From: Actinocrinis sp035946395
GTDB lineage: Bacteria; Actinomycetota; Actinomycetes; Streptomycetales; Catenulisporaceae
DNA length: 14,085 nucleotides
Direction: 5' to 3'
NCBI RefSeq assembly: GCF_035946395.1
Contig: NZ_DASYZI010000323.1
Span: forward strand, 1 to 14,085
Shown: positions 6,023 to 13,168 of the stretch, piece after piece
How positions within the stretch are numbered: position 1 is the first letter of the stretch
Layout of the letters: the number at the start of each line of letters is the position of its first letter
The notes under the pieces: generated by a model
The model's input: only the letters and a program-made list of their open reading frames with translations
The model's database searches: none
What the model was told of the DNA's origin: nothing
Made by a program: the position numbers and the translations under genes

Positions 6023-7735
6023 TCACTCCTGGGTTCTGGGCAGGGCGAGGAACGCGTCGAGCGCTTCGCCCGCAGTCGCGAAGTATGCATCCGGGCCGAG
6101 GTTCTCGGTGATCCCGTAGCTGTCGAGTTGCCTGCGCACGTCGTCGATGAGCCCGGAGAGCACGAACCGGGAGCCCTGGCTCTTGAGCCGGTTGTGCACC
6201 TGGGTGATGACGGCCGCCGCGGTGTAGTCCACGTCGCCGATCGCCGCGGCGTCCAGACACAGCCATACCGGCGGGGGCCCGTCGCCGATCAGCTCAAGGA
6301 CGTCCGCGACCAGCCGTGACGCGTTGGCGAAGTACAGGCTGCTGCCGAAGCGGTAGACGACCAGCCCGTCGACGGTCCGCCCGCCCCGGGTGAGCGGATG
6401 CGAGGACCAGTGGCCGGCCGGGGACTTCACCAGCAGGCTGCTGTGTGGCGCGTAGCTGTGCCGCAGGTGCTCGACGATGGACACGGCGATCGCGATCGCG
6501 ATTCCCTGCTCCACGCCGATGAACACGACGCTCGCCGCGGTGATCGAGGCCACCGCGAATTCGAGGCGCCGCACCTGACAGACACGGCGCAGGCCGGCGA
6601 GGTCCACGAGGTCGACGCCGATCAGGAACACGACGGCGGCGAGCGCCGGCAGCGGCAAGTAGGCCAACGGCCCGGTGAGCAGGATCAGCACGAGCAGCAC
6701 CACGACCCCGGTGAACAGCTGGGCCAGTTGGCTGCGCCCGCCCGCGCCGTCCGCGATCTGCGTCTTGGTCGGGCTGCCGTTGACGACGAACGTGCCGGTG
6801 AACGCCGCCGAGACATTCGCGGCCCCGAGTCCGACGAGGTCGGCGTCCTCGTCCACGTTCTCCTCGTAGCGGGCCGCGTACGCCCGCGAGGTCGCCGCGC
6901 TCTGCGCCAAGATCACCACGAACATCGACAGCGAGACCGACAGCAGCTTGCTCAGGTCGTGCGCGGCAAACGACGGAGCCGTCAGGTGCGGCACGCCCTT
7001 CGGCACCGATCCGAGGACGGCTACCCCGTGCGACTTCAGGTCCGCCGCCTCGCTCACCACGATGGCGGCGACGACGGCGAGCAGGGCGCCGGGCACCTTG
7101 GGCAGCACAAGCCGCACAGCGACGACGAGCACCACGACAGCGAGCGCGATCAAGGCGGAGGCGACCTGGACGTGCCCGAGCGCACGCAGTGTGTTGACGA
7201 ACTTGACCGCGGTCTCGCTGCCGGTCACGGACACGCCGAGCATCTGCGGCAACTGGCCCAGGGCAACCTGGACGCCGACACCGGTGAGGAAGCCGAGCAG
7301 AACGGTGCGGGACAGGAAATTCGCCAGGAAGCCGAGCCGCACGACCCGCGCGAGCACCAGGAACACCCCCGCGAGCAGGGCCGCGGTTCCGGCGAGCTTC
7401 ACATAGTGCGCCGACCCGGCGACGGCGAGACCGGACAGCCCCGCGGCCAGGATGGCCGCGGTCGCGGAGTCGGCGCCGACCACCAGATGCCGCGAGGAGC
7501 CGATCACAGCGAAGAGCAGGACAGGCAGGAGCATCGTGTAGAGGCCCGTGACCGGCGGCATTCCGGCGATCTTGGCGTAGCCGAGCACCTCCGGGACGGC
7601 CACTGCGGCGAGCGTGATCCCGGCGATCGCCTCCGCGCTCAGCCGGGACCGCTCGATCGGCAGCAGGCCGCCGAACAGCGGGATCGGCACACGGCTCGCC
7701 CAGCCGCGCCCGCCGGCTCGCTCGGGCTCGCTCAC
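6023..7735 (-). CDS. SulP-family anion transporter with C-terminal STAS domain
   Basis: This 570-residue inner-membrane protein belongs to the SulP/SLC26 family, which moves sulfate, bicarbonate or other anions by proton or sodium symport or by exchange. The N-terminal 440 residues are a run of hydrophobic helices. They contain SAEAIAGITLAAVAVPEVLGYAKIAGMPPVTGLYT, the SulP entry motif, here a single stretch at residues 33-67, followed by LVVGADSATAAI and an inner NVSAAFTGTFVVNGSPTKT segment. Residues 456-570 form a STAS domain; at the usual loop it reads DVDYTAAAVI, with Thr505 where anti-sigma antagonists carry the phosphorylated Ser/Thr. The start is a GTG at 7735 with only a weak purine-rich stretch before it. 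No carbonic anhydrase is fused or adjacent, so bicarbonate specificity is not supported over sulfate. It forms a unit with the downstream ParB-like gene. Confidence 0.93.
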   Translation of the reverse strand: MSEPERAGGRGWASRVPIPLFGGLLPIERSRLSAEAIAGITLAAVAVPEVLGYAKIAGMPPVTGLYTMLLPVLLFAVIGSSRHLVVGADSATAAILAAGLSGLAVAGSAHYVKLAGTAALLAGVFLVLARVVRLGFLANFLSRTVLLGFLTGVGVQVALGQLPQMLGVSVTGSETAVKFVNTLRALGHVQVASALIALAVVVLVVAVRLVLPKVPGALLAVVAAIVVSEAADLKSHGVAVLGSVPKGVPHLTAPSFAAHDLSKLLSVSLSMFVVILAQSAATSRAYAARYEENVDEDADLVGLGAANVSAAFTGTFVVNGSPTKTQIADGAGGRSQLAQLFTGVVVLLVLILLTGPLAYLPLPALAAVVFLIGVDLVDLAGLRRVCQVRRLEFAVASITAASVVFIGVEQGIAIAIAVSIVEHLRHSYAPHSSLLVKSPAGHWSSHPLTRGGRTVDGLVVYRFGSSLYFANASRLVADVLELIGDGPPPVWLCLDAAAIGDVDYTAAAVITQVHNRLKSQGSRFVLSGLIDDVRRQLDSYGITENLGPDAYFATAGEALDAFLALPRTQE

Positions 7736-7757
7736 CGCGCACCACCGCCCGTCACCG

Positions 7758-7773
7758 TCACGTCATCACGTCA
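7758..7773. repeat. perfect tandem 8-bp repeat upstream of the SulP gene
   Basis: TCACGTCA occurs twice head to tail (7758-7765, 7766-7773), 23-38 bases before the SulP start codon; on the coding strand it reads TGACGTGA twice. Such spacing would suit direct-repeat binding of a regulator near the promoter. The rest of the 133-bp gap (7736-7868) shows only an 8-bp palindrome, GCACGTGC at 7829-7836, and no clear terminator for the upstream operon. Confidence 0.4.
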
Positions 7774-7868
7774 ATGCCGCACCAACGCCCGAAGCACTGC
7801 ATCTACCCCGGGTGTCGCAGCTCAAGCGGCACGTGCGCCGGACGGGTGGAAGAGCGTGGAGCAGCAGG

Positions 7869-9224
7869 TCACGCCGCTTCGGAACGTCCTTGGGCCGTGA
7901 CCTGGCCGAGTGTCTCGGCGACGACGTCGGCTATGGACTCGGCTCGGCGCAGCAGAGTGAAGCGGACCTCGCCGGACACCACCTCGAACCCGTACACCGC
8001 GGGCATCGGCAGGCTGTTGTACCGGAAGGGCGTCGAAAAGTAATACGCACCGGTGTCGGGGATTACCGCGATGTCGCCCTGCCTCAAGCGTGGCAGCGGG
8101 TACGCGCGCGCCACCAGGTCGCCGGCGAAGCAGCAAGGGCCCGCGATGTCCTGCGTGGTGACACGTTCCCGGCTCGGCATGCCATGCGCGTCGTACGCGA
8201 GGACACGCAGCGGCCAAGACTCCGGCGCAAACGCCGTGCGCGTCGCCACGTGGGCGCCGAGGTGCGTGATCGCCACGTTGCGGCCGCCCGCGACCTTCGT
8301 GTATTCGACTCTTGAGGCCATGAAGCCGTTCTTCGCCATCACCGAGCGGCCGAACTCGGTCACGATGCGGAATTCGCCGCGCGCGAGTTGCGGGGCGGCG
8401 GCAAGTATCGCCTGGGCGTGGCCCGCGAAGCCGGGGGCCCGTTCGCCTTCGAAGTCCACCGTCAGGCCGCCGCCGATGTCGATGCCGACGACGCGCCGCT
8501 CGTCGCAGGCCTGGTTGATCTCCAGCGCGAGCCCGGCCACCGCGGCCACGCTCGCGCCGATCACCTTCGACGCCATGCCCTGCGAACCGGCGTGCACGTG
8601 GATCCAGCGCAGCCACGGACGGCGCGCGTACGCGTCGACGATGCGTGCGCGGCTGCCGGCGTCACGCAGCGGCACGCCGAACTTCGAGTGCTCGCCGGAT
8701 GTCGACATCGCCTCGATGCCGCCGAGCCCTGTCTGTGGATTGATGCGCACGCCGATGTCAGAGTGCGTACCGGCCTCGGCACGGGCCATGAAGGCGTCGA
8801 TGCGCTCCAGTTCCTGGAAGTTGTCCGCGTTGAGCGCGATGCCCGCCGCGAGCGCGGCCTCGATCTCGGCGCGGCTCTTGGCGGGCGAGTCGAATACGAG
8901 CTCTCGCGGCGTGAAGCCGGCGGCCAGCGCCTGGGCCAGCTCACCGGCGCTGGCCACCTCGCAGCCGAAGCCGTGGCCGCGCAGCGTCCGCAGCACCGGG
9001 ACCAGGCAGTTCGCCTTGGCGGCGAACGCGTGGCGCACGTCGAGGTGCTTGGGCCAGGCTTCACGCAGCGCCGCGGCCGTCTCCTCGATGCCGCGCAGAT
9101 CGATGAACGCGGCGAGCGGCGCGTCCTCGTCGAGCAGCCCGGCACGCACGGCGGCGCGCACCGCGCGATCCCGCCGTGGCGCCCACGCGGGCGACGCCGG
9201 CTCAGGTGACGAGGGCGACGGCAT
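7869..9224 (-). CDS. fold-type III PLP-dependent amino-acid decarboxylase, variant active site
   Basis: This 451-residue protein has the alanine-racemase/DAP-ornithine decarboxylase fold. HAFAAKAN carries the PLP lysine (Lys70). GCEVASAGELAQAL, FDSPAKS, IGVRINPQTG, SKFGVPL and WIHVHAGSQG (209-215) follow in the usual order. The glycine loop GIDIGGGL (about 248-254) binds PLP phosphate. Three motifs differ from diaminopimelate decarboxylase: EPGR is EFGR (290-293), the catalytic-Cys box reads GPCCFAGD (Cys365, Phe366, Asp369) instead of CES-D, and NSRPRP reads NSLPMP. DTGAYYF (390-396) keeps the substrate-side tyrosine. LysA is therefore doubtful; the substrate is probably another amino acid. 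The ATG at 9224 follows the DeoR stop by 13 bases, with AGGTGG upstream. It is the last gene of the peptidase operon. Confidence 0.85.
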   Translation of the reverse strand: MPSPSSPEPASPAWAPRRDRAVRAAVRAGLLDEDAPLAAFIDLRGIEETAAALREAWPKHLDVRHAFAAKANCLVPVLRTLRGHGFGCEVASAGELAQALAAGFTPRELVFDSPAKSRAEIEAALAAGIALNADNFQELERIDAFMARAEAGTHSDIGVRINPQTGLGGIEAMSTSGEHSKFGVPLRDAGSRARIVDAYARRPWLRWIHVHAGSQGMASKVIGASVAAVAGLALEINQACDERRVVGIDIGGGLTVDFEGERAPGFAGHAQAILAAAPQLARGEFRIVTEFGRSVMAKNGFMASRVEYTKVAGGRNVAITHLGAHVATRTAFAPESWPLRVLAYDAHGMPSRERVTTQDIAGPCCFAGDLVARAYPLPRLRQGDIAVIPDTGAYYFSTPFRYNSLPMPAVYGFEVVSGEVRFTLLRRAESIADVVAETLGQVTAQGRSEAA

Positions 9225-9237
9225 GGTGTTCTGCCAC

Positions 9238-10095
9238 CTACTCCAGTCGGGGCGCCGCTGGGGCGACGATGACGCGGGTGCCCGCGCTCTCCAGTGCACG
9301 CACGACCGCGGGGCCGGCCGCCGCGTCGGTGATGATCCCGGCCACGTCCGCGACCGGCGCGAGGCGGCCGACGGCGATCGCGCCGAGCTTCGCGGACTCG
9401 GCCAGCACGTAACACTGCGCGCTCTGGCGCAGCATCGCGCGCCGCAACGGGATCTCGTCAAGGTTCTGGCACGTCAGCCCGGCCCGCGCGTCCACGCCGT
9501 CGACCGCGAGGAATGCGCGATGGGCGAAGAAGCGGTCGAAGAAGCCTGCGGCGACGTCGTCGACGCACGCGAGATCCGGCTGTCGCAGGCGGCCACCGGC
9601 CAAGTGCACTTCGACGCCCTTGCGCGTCGCGAGCAGTGCCGCAGTCTGTACCGATGCGCACAGAACGCGCCCGGTGAACGTCAGCGGCAACGCGCGCGCC
9701 GTCTCCAGCGCAGCCGAACCGAGATCGAGGATGACGGTTTCGCCCGGTTCCACCAGCGATGCGGCGACGGCGGCGATGCCCGCGACCGCCAAGTCCGGAT
9801 CGGTGGGCCTGCCGGACGTGCCGGACGACGTGACAGGCGGGAACGGGACCGGCGGCGGGGCGAACGCGGCGTCCTGCGCCTCGTCGGCGTCCCGCGAGAC
9901 GGCGCCGCCGTAGACACGGCGGGCGACTCCGCGGTCCTCCAGCGCCTTCAGATCACGGCGGATCGTCTCGCCGGAAACGGCGAACCGTTCGGCGAGGTCT
10001 TCGACGCGGACCCGCAGGTCCCTGCGCAGCACGGCCGCGACCTGTAGACGACGCTCTTCGGGGAGCACGCCGGCGGCAAGCAGTTCCTCTTTCAC
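9238..10095 (-). CDS. DeoR/GlpR-family transcriptional repressor
   Basis: This 285-residue protein has a winged helix-turn-helix at about residues 12-66 (LPEERRLQVAAVL, VEDLAERFAVSGETIRRDL, RRVYGGA), the classic DeoR N-terminus. The C-terminal DeoR sensor domain has VILDLGSAALETARAL in the sugar-phosphate-binding loop and ends in the usual VLAESAKLGAIAVGRLAPV and GIITD motifs. The DeoR signature LDxGSTT is changed to LDLGSAA, which may alter ligand choice. The GTG start overlaps the peptidase stop as GTGA and has GGAG eight bases upstream. Family members usually repress their own operon and respond to a phosphorylated metabolite. Here it sits between the peptidase and decarboxylase genes, so autoregulation of this operon is the simplest inference. 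The effector is unknown. Confidence 0.92.
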   Translation of the reverse strand: MKEELLAAGVLPEERRLQVAAVLRRDLRVRVEDLAERFAVSGETIRRDLKALEDRGVARRVYGGAVSRDADEAQDAAFAPPPVPFPPVTSSGTSGRPTDPDLAVAGIAAVAASLVEPGETVILDLGSAALETARALPLTFTGRVLCASVQTAALLATRKGVEVHLAGGRLRQPDLACVDDVAAGFFDRFFAHRAFLAVDGVDARAGLTCQNLDEIPLRRAMLRQSAQCYVLAESAKLGAIAVGRLAPVADVAGIITDAAAGPAVVRALESAGTRVIVAPAAPRLE

Positions 10096-12179
10096 GAGGC
10101 CAACTCCAGCCTAGGCACGCCCGGCGGGTCAAAACCCATGGCCTGGCCGTACAGCGAGAGCTCCGCTTCGAGCGCCGCCGCGATCGTCGTCGCCCGGCGG
10201 AAACCGTGCTGTTCGCCCTCGAACGCCAGATAGGCGAACGGAACGTTCCCGCCTTTCACGCGGTCCAGGAAGACACGCGTCTGCTCGGGTGGGCAGACGG
10301 CGTCCTGCATTCCTTGCAGGAGAATGAAGGGCACGCGGATACCGTCCGCGCGTTCGAGCGGCGAGACCTCCGCGTACCGCGCCCGGGCCTGCGGCCACGG
10401 GCCGATCAGTCCGTCGAGGTAGCGGGATTCGAGGTCGTGCGTGCCGCCGGCACGCCACGACAGCGGATCCAGCACCGGGAAACGGATCGCGCCGCAGCGG
10501 TAGATCTCGCCGAGCGGGTCGGCGGCCAGCGCGGCCGCCGTCGTCCAGCCGCCCGCGCTCCCGCCGCGGATCGCGATGCGGGCGCCGTCGGCGATACCCT
10601 CCTCGACCAGCGCGGCGACCACCGCCGCACAGTCTTCGACGTCGACGACGCCCCACTGCCCGCGCAGCCGTTCGCGGTACGCGCGCCCGTAGCCGGTCGA
10701 GCCGCCGTAGTTGACGTCTACGACGCCGATGCCGCGGCTTGTGAAGTAGCTGATTTCGAGGTCGTACACGAGGGCTGCGCTGCCGGTCGGGCCGCCGTGG
10801 ACGAACACGACGTACGGCGGTCTCTCGGCGTCGGCACCGCCCCCATAGCCGGGGTTGGCGGGTGGATAGAGATTGGCGTGGATCTCCCGGCCCCGCGCCG
10901 GTTGGACCGTGACCACGCGGGACTCGGGCACCCATTGCGGGCCGAACGGATCGTCGCCCGCGCTCACGACCTCGACAGCGCCGCTCCGCGCGTCGAGCGC
11001 GACGATCCCGAAGGGAATCGTGGGACCGCCTGCCTCGCAGGCCACGCGGTTCGCGTGCGCGACGATCGTCGGGCTCCACGACGTGTACGGCGCATCGATG
11101 TCGTACACGCGCCCGCCGTCCGAAATCTCGTATACGGACACAGACTTCACCGTGTGCCCATGGATCGCCGCCACCCGGCGGCCGGCGCCGCCCGCGCCGC
11201 CGGGCCCGGGCAGCAGGGCGAACCACCGCTGCCCCGGCTGCCACGCCGGCCCGCCGAACTCCTCCTCAGCCTCGACGACGCGTCGCACGCCGGTCCCATC
11301 CCAGCGCGCGGTGTACAGGTTCCACCAGCCGCTTTCGTCGTCGGCGTAGACGAGCGTGTCTGCGTCGAGCCACTCGGCCTGCGCGACCGCCGAGCCGTTC
11401 CCCCCGGCGACGCGCCGGATCGCACCCACCGCCCCGGCGCCGCGCTCATCGAGCTGCGCGACGCACAGTGCCGCGCTGTCCCACGGCATGTCGGGATGGT
11501 CCCAGCCGATCCACGCCAGCCTGCGGCCGTCCGGCGAGCGCCGCGGGTTCATCAGGAAGTGCTGCGCCGGGAAGCGCTGCGCCGTCGTGTCGCCGCCGAT
11601 CAGGGTCCGTACGTCGCACGATCCGTCCAGCGGCACTGCGACGATCGCGCGGGTGACGTCGGTCGGCGCGGCCGAGTGGAATTCCTCGCGCACACACCAG
11701 ACTTCGCCGAGTTCGGCGACTATCAGCGGATCGACGTAGCGTATCCCGGACGGCAGTGCGGGTTGCGGCGTGAGTGGACGCGGCCCGGCCCTCGGCGCCT
11801 CCGGCTCGACGAGGTAGAGCCGCTGATCGGACCACTCGGTGAAGACGACGGCCGGGCCGTGTTCGGCCTCGTATCCGGCGAAGGGCTTGCCGCCGTATTC
11901 CACGAAAGCCGTACGCACGCTCCACGGCTCCGGCAGCACCGGAGTCGAGCCGCCGGTCGTTTCGCGCAACAGTCGCACCCTGCCGCCCTGCGCGGGCGTC
12001 GGGATCGTCCACCACAGTTCGCCCCCGACGAAGTCGGTCCAGCTCGGACGCCACGCGGACACGGCCACGTCCCGCGCGCCGATCGGCGACTCCCAGGTCC
12101 CGAACGGCGCGGTGCGCGGCCGCCGCGGCACGGAGGCCGCCATCCGTCGAGTGTGTTCAGGCGCCTGGGCCTCAGCCAT
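10092..12179 (-). CDS. S9-family serine peptidase (prolyl-oligopeptidase / acylaminoacyl-peptidase type)
   Basis: This 695-residue protein has no signal peptide and is probably cytoplasmic. The first 420 residues or so have repeated beta-propeller-like strands (for example SPDGRRLAWIGWDHP and DADTLVYADDESGWWNLY), which gate substrate by size in this family. The C-terminal alpha/beta hydrolase domain has VFVHGGPTGS, VDVNYGGSTGYGRAYRE and the nucleophile motif IRGGSAGGW (Ser541), then MQDAVCPPEQT (Asp626) and GEQHGF (His658), a complete triad. Family members trim short peptides, often after proline or blocked N-termini. The ATG at 12179 lies inside the end of the dppA-like gene (8-bp overlap), with GGAG seven bases upstream, implying translational coupling. 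With the D-aminopeptidase it would complete the breakdown of imported short peptides. Preference for D-residues is speculation. Confidence 0.93.
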   Translation of the reverse strand: MAEAQAPEHTRRMAASVPRRPRTAPFGTWESPIGARDVAVSAWRPSWTDFVGGELWWTIPTPAQGGRVRLLRETTGGSTPVLPEPWSVRTAFVEYGGKPFAGYEAEHGPAVVFTEWSDQRLYLVEPEAPRAGPRPLTPQPALPSGIRYVDPLIVAELGEVWCVREEFHSAAPTDVTRAIVAVPLDGSCDVRTLIGGDTTAQRFPAQHFLMNPRRSPDGRRLAWIGWDHPDMPWDSAALCVAQLDERGAGAVGAIRRVAGGNGSAVAQAEWLDADTLVYADDESGWWNLYTARWDGTGVRRVVEAEEEFGGPAWQPGQRWFALLPGPGGAGGAGRRVAAIHGHTVKSVSVYEISDGGRVYDIDAPYTSWSPTIVAHANRVACEAGGPTIPFGIVALDARSGAVEVVSAGDDPFGPQWVPESRVVTVQPARGREIHANLYPPANPGYGGGADAERPPYVVFVHGGPTGSAALVYDLEISYFTSRGIGVVDVNYGGSTGYGRAYRERLRGQWGVVDVEDCAAVVAALVEEGIADGARIAIRGGSAGGWTTAAALAADPLGEIYRCGAIRFPVLDPLSWRAGGTHDLESRYLDGLIGPWPQARARYAEVSPLERADGIRVPFILLQGMQDAVCPPEQTRVFLDRVKGGNVPFAYLAFEGEQHGFRRATTIAAALEAELSLYGQAMGFDPPGVPRLELAS

Positions 12180-13005
12180 ACGACTGCTCCACCGCCGCGG
12201 CCACCACGACGGTCAGGGCCTTGAAACAGCGGATCATCTCGTACGCGGACCCGCTCGTGTACTGCACGCGCCGCACGTCGATCTGTTCCACGCCTGGAAT
12301 CAGCGTCGCCGCCTCGGCCAGATGCGCCGCGTCCACCTCGACCCGCACCCTGTGCGGGCGCGGTTCGGCATCGCGGCGGCGTCCGGCCAGGGACATCGCC
12401 TCCTTCGCCCGTTCCTCGATCAGCTGCGCGGTGACCTGCGGGGGACGGCACACTGCGGCATACCGCGAGACGTGGTCCTTCACCGCGGCCGTGCGCGCGG
12501 ACGGCGCGTATTCGAGTGCGTCCACGCACGTGGCGTCGTCGCCGGTGACCAGGATCACGGGCACGCCGAACTCCTCCGCCACCAGGGCATTGAGCCGGCC
12601 CTCGCTCGCCAGTACGCCGTCCACGCGCACCTCGGTGATCGAGTTCGGCAGGTAGGTGTGCGCGAGCACACCGTCCGCACCGGCGCCGACGTGGTAGCCG
12701 AGGAACACGACGCCGGCCACCGCAGGGTCCTCAATCCCCTCCACCATCGAAAGGGTCTTATGCCGCCCGGTGAGCGCCGACGCGCGCGGATCGAGCCGCT
12801 CCAGCAGGAGATTGCGCATCGTCGAGTGCGCGTCGTTGACCAGCACCTCGTCGGCGCCGCCCGCGCACAGGCCGGCGACGGCCGCGTTCACGTCACCGGT
12901 GAGCAGCGCGCGCAGCCGCTGCCACTGCGGGTTGCCCGGCTCGACGTCGGCCGGCCAGGTCACCCCGGTGGCGCCCTCCATGTCCGCGGAGACGAGGATT
13001 CTCAC
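12172..13005 (-). CDS. dppA: M55-family D-aminopeptidase (DppA-like)
   Basis: This 277-residue zinc peptidase resembles Bacillus DppA, a decameric D-aminopeptidase that acts on D-Ala-D-Ala and related peptides. The GTG at 13005 is chosen because it gives MRILVSADMEGATGV, placing metal ligands Asp8 and Glu10 exactly where DppA has them. Further matches are His60 (VNDAHSTMRN), His105 (LGYHVGAGA, His104 in DppA), His116 (LAHTY, the DppA nucleophile His115) and Glu135 (LASEGRLNA, Glu133 in DppA). An upstream GTG at 13035 would add ten Arg/Gly-rich residues and is less likely. The length is close to DppA (274 from memory). It is the first gene of the operon, so the promoter should lie in 13006-13168. 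No Dpp transporter genes follow, unlike in Bacillus. Likely role: degradation or salvage of D-amino-acid peptides. Confidence 0.92.
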   Translation of the reverse strand: MRILVSADMEGATGVTWPADVEPGNPQWQRLRALLTGDVNAAVAGLCAGGADEVLVNDAHSTMRNLLLERLDPRASALTGRHKTLSMVEGIEDPAVAGVVFLGYHVGAGADGVLAHTYLPNSITEVRVDGVLASEGRLNALVAEEFGVPVILVTGDDATCVDALEYAPSARTAAVKDHVSRYAAVCRPPQVTAQLIEERAKEAMSLAGRRRDAEPRPHRVRVEVDAAHLAEAATLIPGVEQIDVRRVQYTSGSAYEMIRCFKALTVVVAAAVEQSYG

Positions 13006-13064
13006 CGCCCGCCCACCGTGACCCCGCCGTGGCACGCCGCACAGTCGCGTCTCATCGAGGAGTT

Positions 13065-13087
13065 ATGACCAGTCATGATGATTACTG
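13065..13087. promoter_or_regulatory. overlapping dyads in the divergent dppA/kinase spacer
   Basis: ATGACCAGTCAT (13065-13076) is a 12-bp dyad with five of six pairs matching. CAGTCATGATGATTACTG (13070-13087) is an 18-bp dyad with seven of nine pairs matching. They share seven bases and lie about 60-80 bases upstream of dppA and 80-105 bases upstream of the kinase-like gene. This is the only AT-richer patch of the spacer. It is a reasonable operator candidate for the DeoR protein encoded in the operon, though binding is not shown. Confidence 0.35.
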
Positions 13088-13168
13088 TGCGGCCCGGCGG
13101 CAGGCTCCGTCAAGATCCGCCGACCGCCGGCTGTGGACTTCACACCTGTCGCCGGGCATGCTGGGCGC

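Noticed and set aside
6398..7900. A 500-codon open frame on the plus strand.
   Set aside because: It is antisense to the SulP transporter. The predicted product is a run of Arg, His, Gln and Asp with no domain.
7869..9224. The decarboxylase as the lysine-biosynthesis enzyme lysA.
   Set aside because: Three substrate-binding motifs are substituted and the gene sits in a peptidase operon, not beside lysine or homoserine genes. I left the symbol empty.
9225..9461. An N-terminal extension of the decarboxylase frame up to 9461.
   Set aside because: The added residues are Arg/Ser-rich, run inside the DeoR gene in another frame and match nothing. The ATG at 9224 has a ribosome site and fits the family's length.
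8053..10047. A 664-codon open frame on the plus strand.
   Set aside because: It lies opposite the decarboxylase and DeoR genes, whose motifs are complete on the minus strand. Its translation is low-complexity Ala/Arg/Ser, a typical high-GC shadow.
10206..12224. A 672-codon open frame on the plus strand.
   Set aside because: It is antisense to the S9 peptidase with its full catalytic triad. The product is Arg/Ala/Asp-rich without recognisable motifs.
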